Part shown: positions 21,178-30,634 of the stretch, in pieces
Layout of the letters: each line of letters starts with the position of its first letter
Numbering within the stretch: position 1 is the stretch's first letter
Assembly (NCBI GenBank): GCA_965219665.1
Contig: CBDCOD010000024.1
Coordinates: 1 to 64,000, forward strand
Direction of reading: 5' to 3'
Source of the DNA: CBDCOD01 sp965219665
GTDB taxonomy: Bacteria > Pseudomonadota > Gammaproteobacteria > CAKMZV01
Length of the DNA stretch: 64,000 bases
Translations under genes and position numbers: made by a program
The notes under the pieces: model-generated
Told to the model about the DNA's origin: nothing
The model's input: the letters and a program-made list of their open reading frames with translations, nothing else
Database searches by the model: none

Positions 21178-21298
21178 ATGTGTAAATGCCTGCCAGTAAT
21201 TAAGGGGACTGTGCTTATGGTAATCATACTACGATAAATCATCGTTGTACCTGAAAGAATTGAATGTAATGCCAGAAGTATTTGTTTAGACAAAAGCC

Positions 21299-22621
21299 TC
21301 AGAGTATAAAGTTGTTAATGTCTTGTTTTTTCATAACCTCTGATAGCTGCGCATCAACCATGTGGCTGTCAACGCATACTACCTGATTGGGGTTATCTGG
21401 TGCCGCAAAGCTAACTGTTTCAAGCAGTTTTTCTAATATCGCATGCAAACGTCGCGCACCAATATTTTCATTCTGCTCGTTTACTTGCCATGCTATGGCG
21501 GCAATACGCTCAATCCCATCATCCTGCCACTGTAAATCAACACCATCCACTGCCAAGAGAGCAGTATATTGTTGAAGCAGAGAATATCGTGTGTGTTTTA
21601 GTATCTGTACAAAATTTTGTTGGCTGAGTGCGTCTAACCCTACCCGAATTGGGAGCCTTCCTTGAATCTCTGTAATGAGATCTTGAGGCCGTGCTTGATG
21701 GAATGCACCAGAGGCAACAAATAAAATATGATCTGTTTTAATGGATCCTATTTTGGTCTGAACAGAGCAGCCTTCAATCAGTGGCAATAAGTCACGCTGC
21801 ACACCCTCTCGAGAGACATCTATTTGTGAGCCGCCCTCTTTATGCGTAATTTTGTCAAACTCATCTATGAACACAATACCATTGTTTTCTACAGAGTCTA
21901 CAGCTTTTTGACGCAAACTCTCTTCATCTAATAACTTGTGCGCCTCCTGCTCTATCAGTAGCCCCCAAGCCCTTTTTACTTGTATGCGTTTTTTCTTTTC
22001 ACGGTGCTGAAGTGTGTTGCTAATAAGCTCTTGGAAGTGCTCTGCCATCTCTTCCATACCTGGTGGCGTTGCCATTTGTATTTCAGGGCTAGTATTTCTA
22101 ATGTTTATGTCAATGCTTTGTTCATCAAAATCTCCATTGCGCAGCTTAAGGCGCATTTTTTCTCGCGATTGACGATACCGCTCTTTATCATCACTATTAT
22201 TTTGCTCAGTTGAGGATGGGGGAACTAAGGCATCTAACAGAATTTCTTCCGCTGATATTTCTGCTTTTGGCTGCACATCTATAAGCGCTTTTTCTTTTAC
22301 AGTTTGATATGCATTTGCAGCCAAATCACGAATGATCGTCTCCACATCCTTGCCAACATAACCAACTTGTGTGAATTTAGTCGCCTCTACTTTTATAAAA
22401 GGGGCATCAATAAGCTTTGCCAATCGACGTGCGATTTCTGTTTTACCAACACCTGTTGGCCCAACCATAAGAATATTTTTGGGCAGTATTTCGTTTTGCA
22501 AATCGCTCGTGACTTGCTTGCGGCGCCAGCGATTACGCACAGCAATGGCTATTGCACGTTTTGCGCTTGCCTGGCCAACTATATGGCGATCTAAATGGGA
22601 TACTATTTCGTGAGGGGTCAT
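21299..22621 (-). CDS. hslU: ATP-dependent protease ATPase subunit HslU (ClpY)
   Basis: 440 residues (E. coli 443). It is the AAA+ unfoldase that feeds substrates to the HslV peptidase. Walker A GPTGVGKT lies at 54-61 and Walker B with FIDEFDKI in the middle, with the family-specific I-domain between them and a sensor/arginine region near GARRLHAILE. The C-terminus ends in NNFIL, matching the conserved tail that docks into HslV, so a functional HslV partner is expected. Yet no hslV lies upstream, where it normally overlaps or abuts hslU; the 345-base space there is non-coding. HslV must be elsewhere or outside the window. Confidence 0.96.
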   Translation of the reverse strand: MTPHEIVSHLDRHIVGQASAKRAIAIAVRNRWRRKQVTSDLQNEILPKNILMVGPTGVGKTEIARRLAKLIDAPFIKVEATKFTQVGYVGKDVETIIRDLAANAYQTVKEKALIDVQPKAEISAEEILLDALVPPSSTEQNNSDDKERYRQSREKMRLKLRNGDFDEQSIDINIRNTSPEIQMATPPGMEEMAEHFQELISNTLQHREKKKRIQVKRAWGLLIEQEAHKLLDEESLRQKAVDSVENNGIVFIDEFDKITHKEGGSQIDVSREGVQRDLLPLIEGCSVQTKIGSIKTDHILFVASGAFHQARPQDLITEIQGRLPIRVGLDALSQQNFVQILKHTRYSLLQQYTALLAVDGVDLQWQDDGIERIAAIAWQVNEQNENIGARRLHAILEKLLETVSFAAPDNPNQVVCVDSHMVDAQLSEVMKKQDINNFIL

Positions 22622-22674
22622 CGTGTTTGTTCTCTCGTAAATTTGGGCATGAATGTTGCAAAATGATGATACGC

Positions 22675-22680
22675 ATTATA
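22675..22680 (-). promoter_or_regulatory. Candidate -10 element for hslU
   Basis: TATAAT on the minus strand about 55 bases before the hslU ATG. No good -35 is found at 16-18 bases spacing (TAAGGT at 17), and I do not see a convincing heat-shock (sigma32) pattern. Confidence 0.35.
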
Positions 22681-22846
22681 TTTTGGCTACCCGCCCCACC
22701 TTAATGAAACTTTCAAACAGTGTTTATTTCATCTGAAATGGCATTTGTTTGAATATTATGGCAAGCTTGTCTATAGGGTAGCCTCTTTCTCTTGGGAGAA
22801 TTTATGTTTTATTTTAAGTTTCTATCCTAAATTATTGAAAAAACTA

Positions 22847-22875
22847 TTGACATTCATTTTTTTGTCCATGATAAT
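22847..22875 (+). promoter_or_regulatory. Sigma70 promoter of the RTX gene
   Basis: TTGACA (22847-22852), 17-base spacer, GATAAT (22870-22875): perfect -35 and five of six at -10. Transcription would start near 22882, giving a leader of about 85 nt that includes the small ORF at 22915. Confidence 0.7.
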
Positions 22876-22914
22876 CGCCCTCAAAATGTAACTGAGGGGA
22901 GTTGCTTCACAGGG

Positions 22915-22962
22915 ATGATGAGTAAGCATGGTAGTTCTCTTTCAGGTTATACGTTAGGATGA
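22915..22962 (+). CDS. Possible 15-codon upstream ORF before the RTX gene
   Basis: An ATG-ATG pair follows CAGGG, with a purine-rich GAGGGGAG further upstream. The frame (MMSKHGSSLSGYTLG) stops at TGA 22960-22962, four bases before the RTX ATG and right over its AGGA ribosome site. This arrangement fits translational coupling or a leader peptide. It could equally be chance; no conservation can be tested here. Confidence 0.3.
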   Translation: MMSKHGSSLSGYTLG

Positions 22963-22966
22963 TGTT

Positions 22967-25900
22967 ATGGCATTGACAAATGTCGTTAAATATACAGATA
23001 CAGGTCTGAAAATCTCACGCCCTGAAGAGGGTGAGAGGCATCTGGTTTACATAAGACCTAGAGATGTCATTGAGTTTGATTTTGATGATAAAGACATCAA
23101 TTTCCGCTTAGTTGATGGTGATGTGATAGCTGTCTTACCCGACAGTTCTCAACTTATTTTCTTACAATTAGGCTCCCTTTCTCTCGGTGCAGAAGAAAGC
23201 CCTAAACTTATAACCAACAACGGAGAGGAGATAGAGGTTCTATCTCGCGTTGAAGTTAGTCCTCTTATTGATCAAGAAAAAGAAATTGCCAATAAATTTT
23301 TGGAGTTTCAAACAGCAAGCCAGAAGCATGATATAGAAGAACAGTCTTTATCAAAGCAGCGCGAGTTATTAGAACAAACCTTGGAATCTGTTTCTCAGTA
23401 TGTGGCTGAAGTAGAAAATGCTGTAGTAGCAGGTCCTATTCAGCGCACAGAGGCAGATGGCAATCAACGTAGCGGGGATCAATCAACTGTTGATTTTGTT
23501 CAGGAAACTGTTGAGCGCGTAATCCGTGCGCCTGAAAGCACTACAATACCTGAGCCGGAGGAAATAAGTCAAGCATCACAGTCCCTGACCCAACAAAATG
23601 ACGAGGTCTCCCCACAAACCGCCCTACCACAATTATCATCCCAATTTGATGTTAGCCTTGATGTCTTAAAAGTCGCTCAACGTACCACGACTAATTCAGC
23701 TGGTGTCGTTACCAGTGCCGGTGGTACAGGTAGTATTCTGGGCAGTTCAAATCCCTCAATTACTGCACAGCTACAAGATGAAATCATCAGTCTTACGAGT
23801 AGTAATGCAAACCAAATCGTGCGCGCAGATGATGTCAGTAACGTGGGGGGGACCAATGAGTTGGGATCTCAAGTCATTCGTATAAACCCCTCCCTACCAG
23901 ACGGATTTAACATCCAAAGTATCACTGTTTCAGGATTTGGAGGCGCGACGCTCTACAATATTTCTTTGGATAGTGATAATTTGACTAACCCCAATTCAAA
24001 TAGCATTACTTTAGAGCGAAACACGGATTTTACGAGTGATGAGGGTATTCTTGTCATGGTGCAATTTCCAATAACAGCAACGCAGTTCAGTGCACAAATT
24101 TCTGCAACAGCAACCTTTGATACAGCCTCTGGCTTTGAAACGCCTGCTGAAACAACCATTTCAACCGTGTCAACTATTAGAATTGATGTGCACGATATTG
24201 CCTCTTTAGTTCCTGAGGCAGCTATTAGCATCCTAGAAGATGCAGCAGCCGATAATAATACTGAAGTGTTTTCTTCATCCGCTACTAATAATGTTATTGC
24301 AACAGGGATAGGCAATGACGTAATTGTCGGTGGCATTCGCCAAGATACGATAACTGCCAATGCCGGCGATGACCATATAACGGGCAATTTAGGTAATGAC
24401 ACCATTGATGGTGGTGAGGGTGTAGATACCGTCTATTATTCTAATGTTAGCCAAGCAGATGCTGCTGCTGGATCAAACTTAGGTGACGCAGTACAAAGTG
24501 CTATAGATTCAGATTTTGGCTATGCCACTTCAAATGGCATTACTGTGAATTTAGGTGAAATTGACTCCATAGCAAACGGCGTTATTGTTGAAGTTACTGC
24601 CAATGATCGTGATGTGCTACGCAATATAGAAAACATTGTAGGGACATCATTTAGCGATACTTTAATTGGAAGCACAGATGCGAACTATCTGCGAGGGGGA
24701 GCAGGTGATGATACCTTAGCAGGCGGCGGCGGGGATGATACCTTAGATGGCGGCAGCGGTTCCGATACAGCTGATTTCAGCGCAGCAACTGCTGATATAA
24801 CCATTGCAGATCTTGATAATAATGGTAGTGGAGTCGCTACTGGTGAAGGCACAGATACGCTCATAGGAATAGAAAATATTATGGGGGGGGCAGGCAATGA
24901 TTCATTGCGTGGCAATGCCTCTAATAATAGTATTGATGGCGGTGCAGGCAATGATACGATACAAGGCGGCGGAGGTGCCGATACGCTCATTGGCGGTAGC
25001 GGAGAAGACACTATTGATTTTTCTTGGTCTGTGAACGGATTGGTTATTGACTTTGCTGGTGATCAGACTCAATCCTCTGTAAGTGGCACAGTGAGCTCAA
25101 ATAACGGAGCAAGCTTTAGCTTGTTTGAAAATGTGCGGGGAACAAGCGCAAACGACACACTCATTACAGACGATAACAACAACACTATTTTTATTACTGA
25201 GGGTGTAGATACTATTAATGGTAATGGGGGAGGGGACACCATCGATTTCTCTGATGCCATAATAACTGCTAGTGATTTTTCTATTGACTTGACACAAACC
25301 ATAAATACCTATAGCAACGGAGTAGGCTCTTCAGGGAATGTATCCAACGTTGAGCATGTAATAGGAGGCAATGGGAATGATACCATTGCAGGGAATGGGG
25401 CTGATAATTCTCTAACTGGGGGTGATGGGAATGATATGGTTTTGGGCAGTCAAGGCGATGACGTGATTTCTGGCGGCAACGGAGAAGACACCCTTGATTA
25501 CTCTAACTTGACCAATGCTAGTGGAACTGCGCCTAATCTGGTTATTGATTTGTCTGCCGGTACTGCAAACAAAGAGTCCGCAGGAAATGATTCCTTAACA
25601 GGAATAGAAAACATTATTGGCGGATCTGGGGAGGATACCTTTACCGGGAATACGGATAATAATATTCTGAACGGAGGAGAAGGCAACGATACCTTCAATT
25701 ACCTTTTAGGTAGCAACCATGGCAACGATACGTTTATGGGTGGAGGGGGCACTGACACACTCAATTTATCTAGCGGCGCACTGCCTATAGGTGCAGTCAA
25801 TACCATAGATCTACAAGCGAGTATCACAGTGGGTGGAAATACCTTTAGCGATTTATTGGGCAATCAAACACTTTTGGTGGATGCTATTGAGAATGTGTCT

Positions 25901-28714
25901 GGAACAAGCCAAGCAGATGTCATTATTGGTGACGGAAATAATAATACGCTAAACGGTAATGATGGCTCAGATACATTGGATGGCGGTTCTGGGGCAGACG
26001 TGCTCAATGGAGGAGCAGGTGATGATGTTCTCATTGGAGGCTCAGGGGACGATTTCTTTGATGGCGGTCTGAATGTAGACTGGCTTGACTTTGGTTCTAC
26101 CAATACAGCAAGAGCTAACATTGTCGCTGACTTGAGAAGTAGCGCGGGAACGAATAATATTTCGCAAAATGGTTTTGGAGGCGTCGATACTGCCACAAAT
26201 ATTGAAAATATTCGTGGAGGCAGCGGTAACGATACCATCATTTTGGGACTTGAAGATGCAGTTGCTATCGGCGGCTTAGGTAATGACTCCATTAGCATAT
26301 CTGGAAGGGGCGAAGGTGCTCAATTATTTGGAGACACCGTAGATAATATACGAGACCTTACTCAAGGAGGACAAGATGCTGGGCAGGCAGCACAGGTTGC
26401 CCTAACAGGGGGTGGCGATGTCGTTGACTTCTCGCATCTTACTGCTAATCATCAGGTGCTTTTTGACTTAAATAATGCCTCGGGGCAGTTTAATGTTTCT
26501 GCCTTCTCTATTGTTGATACGGATGGAGATGGACTCTTCATAGATGATATTGTGAGCCCAGTTACTGGAAATGCAATAGGCTTTGAGCAGGTAATCGGTA
26601 GTGCTGGCAATGATGTGTTGATTGGCGCAGATAATGCACGTAATACTCTACAAGGGGGTGATGGGAATGACTTTGTTCGCATTGGTGCAAATAGTGGTGG
26701 CAGATATGATGGCGGAGCGGGTAACAGCGATACGATTGATTTTTCGCAAATAACCCAAGATTTGAATATCAACCTGCTCAGTGGAACGGTAACTGGCGCA
26801 ACTAACGCCATAAACATTGATAACTTTGAGCACATAACCGGCAGTGGACAGAACGATTTTATTATTGGGGATAGCAATGCAAACACCATCTTGGCCGGTA
26901 TTGGAGATGATAGCATCACTGGTAGCTCTGGAGCAGACTTCATTGATGGCGGCATAGGCGGTATTGACTCATTAAGCTATGCTGGATCCACAGATGCACT
27001 GGTTTTAGATGAAAGTAATACACTCGGCACCAGTCTACAAATCACCTTCGATAATTCCGCTACACAAACTATTACTAATATTGAGCGCTTTGCTGGATCT
27101 AGTGTAAATGACACATTTACACTCAACGCAACGGTCTCTCCTATTGCTAATTTAACCCTAATCGATGGCTTTGCTGGTGATGATACCTTTACTATACAGT
27201 CTCTTGCAAACGGCAATACAATCATTGGCGGTGCAGGTGATGATACCGTTTCATTCTTGCAGCAAGTAATTATTTCAGCAGGTACTTCCGCGAATAGTTT
27301 TAATGTAAATGCAGGTACAGGGGTGACAGCAACCAGCTTTGTGGCAGGAGATTTCGAGACCTTTACCTTAAGTGGCAATAATGACATCTTTGGTTCGGTT
27401 GTTGGTAGCTCAGGAACTAATTTAACTATTGATGCCGGAGGGGGTAACGATACATTTACTGGCGGCGCAGGCGATGATACATTTAATGGTGATGGTGGTA
27501 TAGATCTTGGAGACTACTCAGGGCAGAGCATCAGCCAGATAGCCGTTATCAATGCCTCTTCAATTACGGTTTCAGGTGCTAATTTAGGACAAGATACACT
27601 CAATAATACAGAAGAGCTCATGCTGGGCAGCGGTGATGACACCTTAACAGTAAGCGCGCTGAATGGGACTGAAATAAGCAACATTGATGCAGGATTGGGC
27701 AGAGATAGCATTACGTTTGACAATGTCGCGCTGATTACTGGAATAGGAGATTCCTTCGCTGTGGATCTCAACGGTGATAGTGATACGGTAGATTTAAGTG
27801 ATATACAAGAAATATCTGGGATTGAGGAGCTCATTGGTAGCTCTATGGCAGATAATTTAAATTTAAGTGGGTATACTAATAGCATCCTCCTGAATGGGCG
27901 CAATGGCGACGATATAATCAATGGGGGCTCCGCTAGCGATACCCTTATTGGTGGTGCTGGCGCAGACACGCTCAATGGAGGCGGCGGCAATGATGTCATA
28001 ATTCTTGAGGCAGATGGAAATACGCTCACAAATAGTGCTGGTATTGATACAGTGGACTACAGCAGTGTTGCAAGTAATAATGTTTTAGGTTTTACCGTAA
28101 ACAATATTACAGATAGTGTTATTAGCGGCAATCTTGACAATGACACTCTACAAGCAGGATCTTTCGAGAATTTGGTGTTAAATGGTGCGAATAATATAGG
28201 AACAGTAGAAATCGATGCGCTTGGGATGACTCCTGATGATGTGCAGAATGTGGACTTAGGGGGAGGCAATGACTTTGTTACGCTGACAGGTAGTGCTACA
28301 CAAGTTGCAGATAACAGTATAAACGGTGATTTCTTTAGCAATGTAGAGACCGTAGATTTAAGCAGCTCAAGTCTCAATACAGCAAGCGATCCAGGGAGTA
28401 TTGGTACATTTGTTCTAAACTTGTCCAATTTGCGCAACTGGGCATCTGATCCCGATGCCACCTCTGATAATAATACACGTACTATTAACCTCAGTATGAA
28501 TGTGGGAGATATTATAGAAATAGGAAATTCGGCAATACCCTCAACGGGGTCAGATTTCTTCTTTTTTGAAAATCAAGCGACTTCTGCTACCAGTAATTTT
28601 TCAGGGATTAATGCTGCGGGGCAGACCACATTAACCGCAGGGCAACACAGTTTTCTTTTTCTAGACAGCGTTGGAGACTCTCTACAAGTCAATATAGATG
28701 CTTCCGTAGCTTAG
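22967..28714 (+). CDS. Giant RTX (glycine-rich calcium-binding repeat) secreted protein
   Basis: 1,915 residues. Start ATG with AGGA seven bases upstream. Residues 1-95 form a compact acidic/beta-rich N-terminal domain that I do not recognise; about 103-155 are rich in E, Q and L and probably coiled coil; about 220-410 form a beta-rich linker. From about 445 to 1680 there are many RTX blocks of the GGxGxDxL type (for example GGAGDDTLAGGGGDDTLDGG), interspersed with IENIxGxSxxD segments typical of RTX haemolysin-type calcium-binding repeats. The end (SLQVNIDASVA) is hydrophobic with no cysteine, compatible with a C-terminal type I secretion signal. No enzymatic domain is visible. Type I exporter genes are not in the window. 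Likely a surface or released calcium-dependent adhesin or toxin-like protein; the function is not determined. Confidence 0.9.
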   Translation: MALTNVVKYTDTGLKISRPEEGERHLVYIRPRDVIEFDFDDKDINFRLVDGDVIAVLPDSSQLIFLQLGSLSLGAEESPKLITNNGEEIEVLSRVEVSPLIDQEKEIANKFLEFQTASQKHDIEEQSLSKQRELLEQTLESVSQYVAEVENAVVAGPIQRTEADGNQRSGDQSTVDFVQETVERVIRAPESTTIPEPEEISQASQSLTQQNDEVSPQTALPQLSSQFDVSLDVLKVAQRTTTNSAGVVTSAGGTGSILGSSNPSITAQLQDEIISLTSSNANQIVRADDVSNVGGTNELGSQVIRINPSLPDGFNIQSITVSGFGGATLYNISLDSDNLTNPNSNSITLERNTDFTSDEGILVMVQFPITATQFSAQISATATFDTASGFETPAETTISTVSTIRIDVHDIASLVPEAAISILEDAAADNNTEVFSSSATNNVIATGIGNDVIVGGIRQDTITANAGDDHITGNLGNDTIDGGEGVDTVYYSNVSQADAAAGSNLGDAVQSAIDSDFGYATSNGITVNLGEIDSIANGVIVEVTANDRDVLRNIENIVGTSFSDTLIGSTDANYLRGGAGDDTLAGGGGDDTLDGGSGSDTADFSAATADITIADLDNNGSGVATGEGTDTLIGIENIMGGAGNDSLRGNASNNSIDGGAGNDTIQGGGGADTLIGGSGEDTIDFSWSVNGLVIDFAGDQTQSSVSGTVSSNNGASFSLFENVRGTSANDTLITDDNNNTIFITEGVDTINGNGGGDTIDFSDAIITASDFSIDLTQTINTYSNGVGSSGNVSNVEHVIGGNGNDTIAGNGADNSLTGGDGNDMVLGSQGDDVISGGNGEDTLDYSNLTNASGTAPNLVIDLSAGTANKESAGNDSLTGIENIIGGSGEDTFTGNTDNNILNGGEGNDTFNYLLGSNHGNDTFMGGGGTDTLNLSSGALPIGAVNTIDLQASITVGGNTFSDLLGNQTLLVDAIENVSGTSQADVIIGDGNNNTLNGNDGSDTLDGGSGADVLNGGAGDDVLIGGSGDDFFDGGLNVDWLDFGSTNTARANIVADLRSSAGTNNISQNGFGGVDTATNIENIRGGSGNDTIILGLEDAVAIGGLGNDSISISGRGEGAQLFGDTVDNIRDLTQGGQDAGQAAQVALTGGGDVVDFSHLTANHQVLFDLNNASGQFNVSAFSIVDTDGDGLFIDDIVSPVTGNAIGFEQVIGSAGNDVLIGADNARNTLQGGDGNDFVRIGANSGGRYDGGAGNSDTIDFSQITQDLNINLLSGTVTGATNAINIDNFEHITGSGQNDFIIGDSNANTILAGIGDDSITGSSGADFIDGGIGGIDSLSYAGSTDALVLDESNTLGTSLQITFDNSATQTITNIERFAGSSVNDTFTLNATVSPIANLTLIDGFAGDDTFTIQSLANGNTIIGGAGDDTVSFLQQVIISAGTSANSFNVNAGTGVTATSFVAGDFETFTLSGNNDIFGSVVGSSGTNLTIDAGGGNDTFTGGAGDDTFNGDGGIDLGDYSGQSISQIAVINASSITVSGANLGQDTLNNTEELMLGSGDDTLTVSALNGTEISNIDAGLGRDSITFDNVALITGIGDSFAVDLNGDSDTVDLSDIQEISGIEELIGSSMADNLNLSGYTNSILLNGRNGDDIINGGSASDTLIGGAGADTLNGGGGNDVIILEADGNTLTNSAGIDTVDYSSVASNNVLGFTVNNITDSVISGNLDNDTLQAGSFENLVLNGANNIGTVEIDALGMTPDDVQNVDLGGGNDFVTLTGSATQVADNSINGDFFSNVETVDLSSSSLNTASDPGSIGTFVLNLSNLRNWASDPDATSDNNTRTINLSMNVGDIIEIGNSAIPSTGSDFFFFENQATSATSNFSGINAAGQTTLTAGQHSFLFLDSVGDSLQVNIDASVA

Positions 28715-28734
28715 CAATTTAAGCAGACCCTCAT

Positions 28735-29523
28735 CTATGAGCGACAAACAGGACATTGAGTATCTTTGCGCAACTTAATTTGCCTCACTTGCCATTGCAA
28801 TCCATCTAACAGTAATACCTGGCCCATCAATGATTCCCCTATACCCATTAGTTGATTAGCAGCAGCATGCGCCTGCATGGTTCCCAATATACCAACCATA
28901 GTAGAACTTACTCCTTGGCTTGCACAAGTATCCTGTGACTGCTCTATATCGTACAGGCATCTATAGCAGGGGCTATTACTGTCGCGATAATCAAAGAAGG
29001 TTAGTTGCCCTTCGAAACGAATAACTGCTGCACTAACTACAGGTATTTTCAATGCATGACAAACCCGATTTATTGCTTGACGGCTAGAAAAATTGTCTGT
29101 ACAGTCTAACAACAAATGTAAACCAGCAAAAGCCATGTGCGCCTGAGGCTCATCTATAGCATCACAGTGGGCAATGCACTTAATCGCTGGATTAATCGCT
29201 CGTATACTATTAGCAGCAGAAACACTTTTAAATAGTCCTATATCTTCCTCAGTATGTATGGGCTGTCTTGATAGATTGGAGAGCTCTACCCTATCAAAGT
29301 CCCATAGCTCTATATGCCCTACCCCAGAGCTGGCAAGATAATGTGCTACAGCAGCGCCCAACCCCCCAAGCCCTATAATACCAACTCTGCTGTCTTGCAA
29401 TAACTGCTGCCCTTGCAGACCTATTTGTGGCAAAGTGATTTGGCGGCTATACCGTAATAACGCACTATCATCCAGCAAAGGTGGACTTGTTTTGAGCGAT
29501 GTTTTATCCTGTTTGGGATTCAT
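28735..29523 (-). CDS. moeB: MoeB/ThiF-type ubiquitin-like activating enzyme
   Basis: 262 residues from the chosen ATG at 29523; an in-frame TTG at 29586 would add 21 residues but has no support, and family proteins start about ten residues before the RYSRQI motif. It is an E1-like adenylyltransferase that activates the C-terminal glycine of a sulphur carrier (MoaD in molybdopterin, or ThiS in thiamine synthesis). Visible are the nucleotide-binding GIIGLGGLG, DFDRVELSNLSRQ, DCTDN, and zinc cysteines CYRC and CPVC. It follows gspN closely and is convergent with the RTX gene (20-base gap). MoeB and ThiF cannot be separated by sequence alone here, so the symbol is tentative. Confidence 0.8.
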   Translation of the reverse strand: MNPKQDKTSLKTSPPLLDDSALLRYSRQITLPQIGLQGQQLLQDSRVGIIGLGGLGAAVAHYLASSGVGHIELWDFDRVELSNLSRQPIHTEEDIGLFKSVSAANSIRAINPAIKCIAHCDAIDEPQAHMAFAGLHLLLDCTDNFSSRQAINRVCHALKIPVVSAAVIRFEGQLTFFDYRDSNSPCYRCLYDIEQSQDTCASQGVSSTMVGILGTMQAHAAANQLMGIGESLMGQVLLLDGLQWQVRQIKLRKDTQCPVCRS

Positions 29524-29597
29524 TGCACCAGATGATTTTATGTAATAATCAAAGCGTACATAGTGCAGCGTAGCGGAGGAGAACAATCACTATGCTA

Positions 29598-30149
29598 TTA
29601 CTTATTCACTGTAATGAAGAATGAGCCATCTGGCTTAATAATACCTGACCCAAGTGCAAGTATGGCATCCAGTTGTGGCGTGGGCTTACGCGTCTTTATG
29701 GAGCCTTCTACGGTGATTCGTGTAGAGGTCTCTTCTGCCTGTGCCTGTAGAATCAAAATGCCTGATCCGCTGTCTTTCAGTTGCGCCGAGCGTGTTTCTC
29801 CCTGCTGAATATCTGCTTCGAAATCTCCCAAAGGCAAACCTGAGAGCACTAATCCTTCAATATATACATCATACTGCACAATGAACTGTAAAAGTGACTT
29901 CCACTGTATTTGCCAGCGGATTTGGCCAACACTAGCCTGAACTAAGGGCAATTCTTTTGTTGTTTCAAGACGAAGATTACCCTGCCATATAGTACCACCT
30001 GTTTTAGTTACTTTAATCGGCAGTTGCGTAATCTTATCATCAAAGTAGTGCAGCACCACACGTGTTGGAAGGTTCACAACCATAAAAATAAGCAAGACAA
30101 AAATAATGAATACCAGCCAACCTGTCAACTGTTTATAGGAAATACTCAT
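29598..30149 (-). CDS. gspN: Type II secretion protein N (GspN)
   Basis: 183 residues, shorter than the usual roughly 250. One N-terminal membrane helix (about 10-30, LVFIIFVLLIFMVV) is followed by a periplasmic beta-rich domain with the family's GGTIWQG and GQIRWQ patterns, and it ends on GSGIIKPDGSF. It is an accessory part of the type II secretion inner-membrane platform. It overlaps gspM by 4 bases and is last in the gsp operon. The shorter length may be a minimal form; no frame break is seen. Confidence 0.8.
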   Translation of the reverse strand: MSISYKQLTGWLVFIIFVLLIFMVVNLPTRVVLHYFDDKITQLPIKVTKTGGTIWQGNLRLETTKELPLVQASVGQIRWQIQWKSLLQFIVQYDVYIEGLVLSGLPLGDFEADIQQGETRSAQLKDSGSGILILQAQAEETSTRITVEGSIKTRKPTPQLDAILALGSGIIKPDGSFFITVNK

Positions 30150-30634
30150 CGTGTTTCTATTTTGTCTGCAAAGGTAATCGACACATCAACAACGCCTTTT
30201 CTTTCTAAGCGCTGAATCGTGGCAGCGTGTAAGATGACAGCATATTGCTGCTGTACATCCAAAAGCCAGTTGATAAAATCTTCATAAGGAATGGCATTAA
30301 ATTGTATGACTGTATTTTCTTGTGAGTCTTTATGTATACGCGCAGTGTAGGCACTAAGTCCTTTTTCACGCAAACTAGTTTCTACAACACTGGCTAAACT
30401 TAAATTTTCAGTCTGCTTGCTTTTTGATGCGTATTGGTGTGCTTGCTGATTGAGCCAAACATTCAGCGTACGCTCCGCCTGTGCCCGCTGCGTTAATACA
30501 CCATTTTTCTCAATAGCCGGCTCCCACACTACCATGTAAAAGCCCAGAATAATACCCATAGGCAGGCCAATGGCAACTATCCTTTGTTCTCGATCAGTGA
30601 GTGTATCAAACCACTGCTTTATGGCATCTATCAT
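30146..30634 (-). CDS. gspM: Type II secretion protein M (GspM)
   Basis: 162 residues. A short cytoplasmic start (WFDTLTDREQRI) typical of GspM is followed by a membrane helix at about 21-37 and a periplasmic ferredoxin-like domain. It partners with GspL in the inner-membrane platform that couples the GspE ATPase to pseudopilus assembly. It overlaps gspL and gspN by 4 bases each, so translation is probably coupled. Confidence 0.88.
   Translation of the reverse strand: MIDAIKQWFDTLTDREQRIVAIGLPMGIILGFYMVVWEPAIEKNGVLTQRAQAERTLNVWLNQQAHQYASKSKQTENLSLASVVETSLREKGLSAYTARIHKDSQENTVIQFNAIPYEDFINWLLDVQQQYAVILHAATIQRLERKGVVDVSITFADKIETR

Larger units (their letters stand above)
22622..22966. other. 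Divergent intergenic region between hslU and the RTX gene
   Basis: 345 bases with no gene of normal size. It holds a -10-like TATAAT for hslU on the minus strand, a near-consensus promoter for the RTX gene on the plus strand, and a 15-codon small ORF ending just before the RTX start (all listed separately). Confidence 0.7.

Noticed and set aside
23953..28461. Minus-strand ORFs of 60-170 codons opposite the RTX gene
   Set aside because: Pro/Ser-rich translations of the complement of Gly/Asp repeats; antisense shadows.
29524..29586. Upstream TTG start for the MoeB/ThiF-like gene
   Set aside because: It would add 21 residues ahead of the family start, with no ribosome site; the ATG at 29523 fits homologues better.
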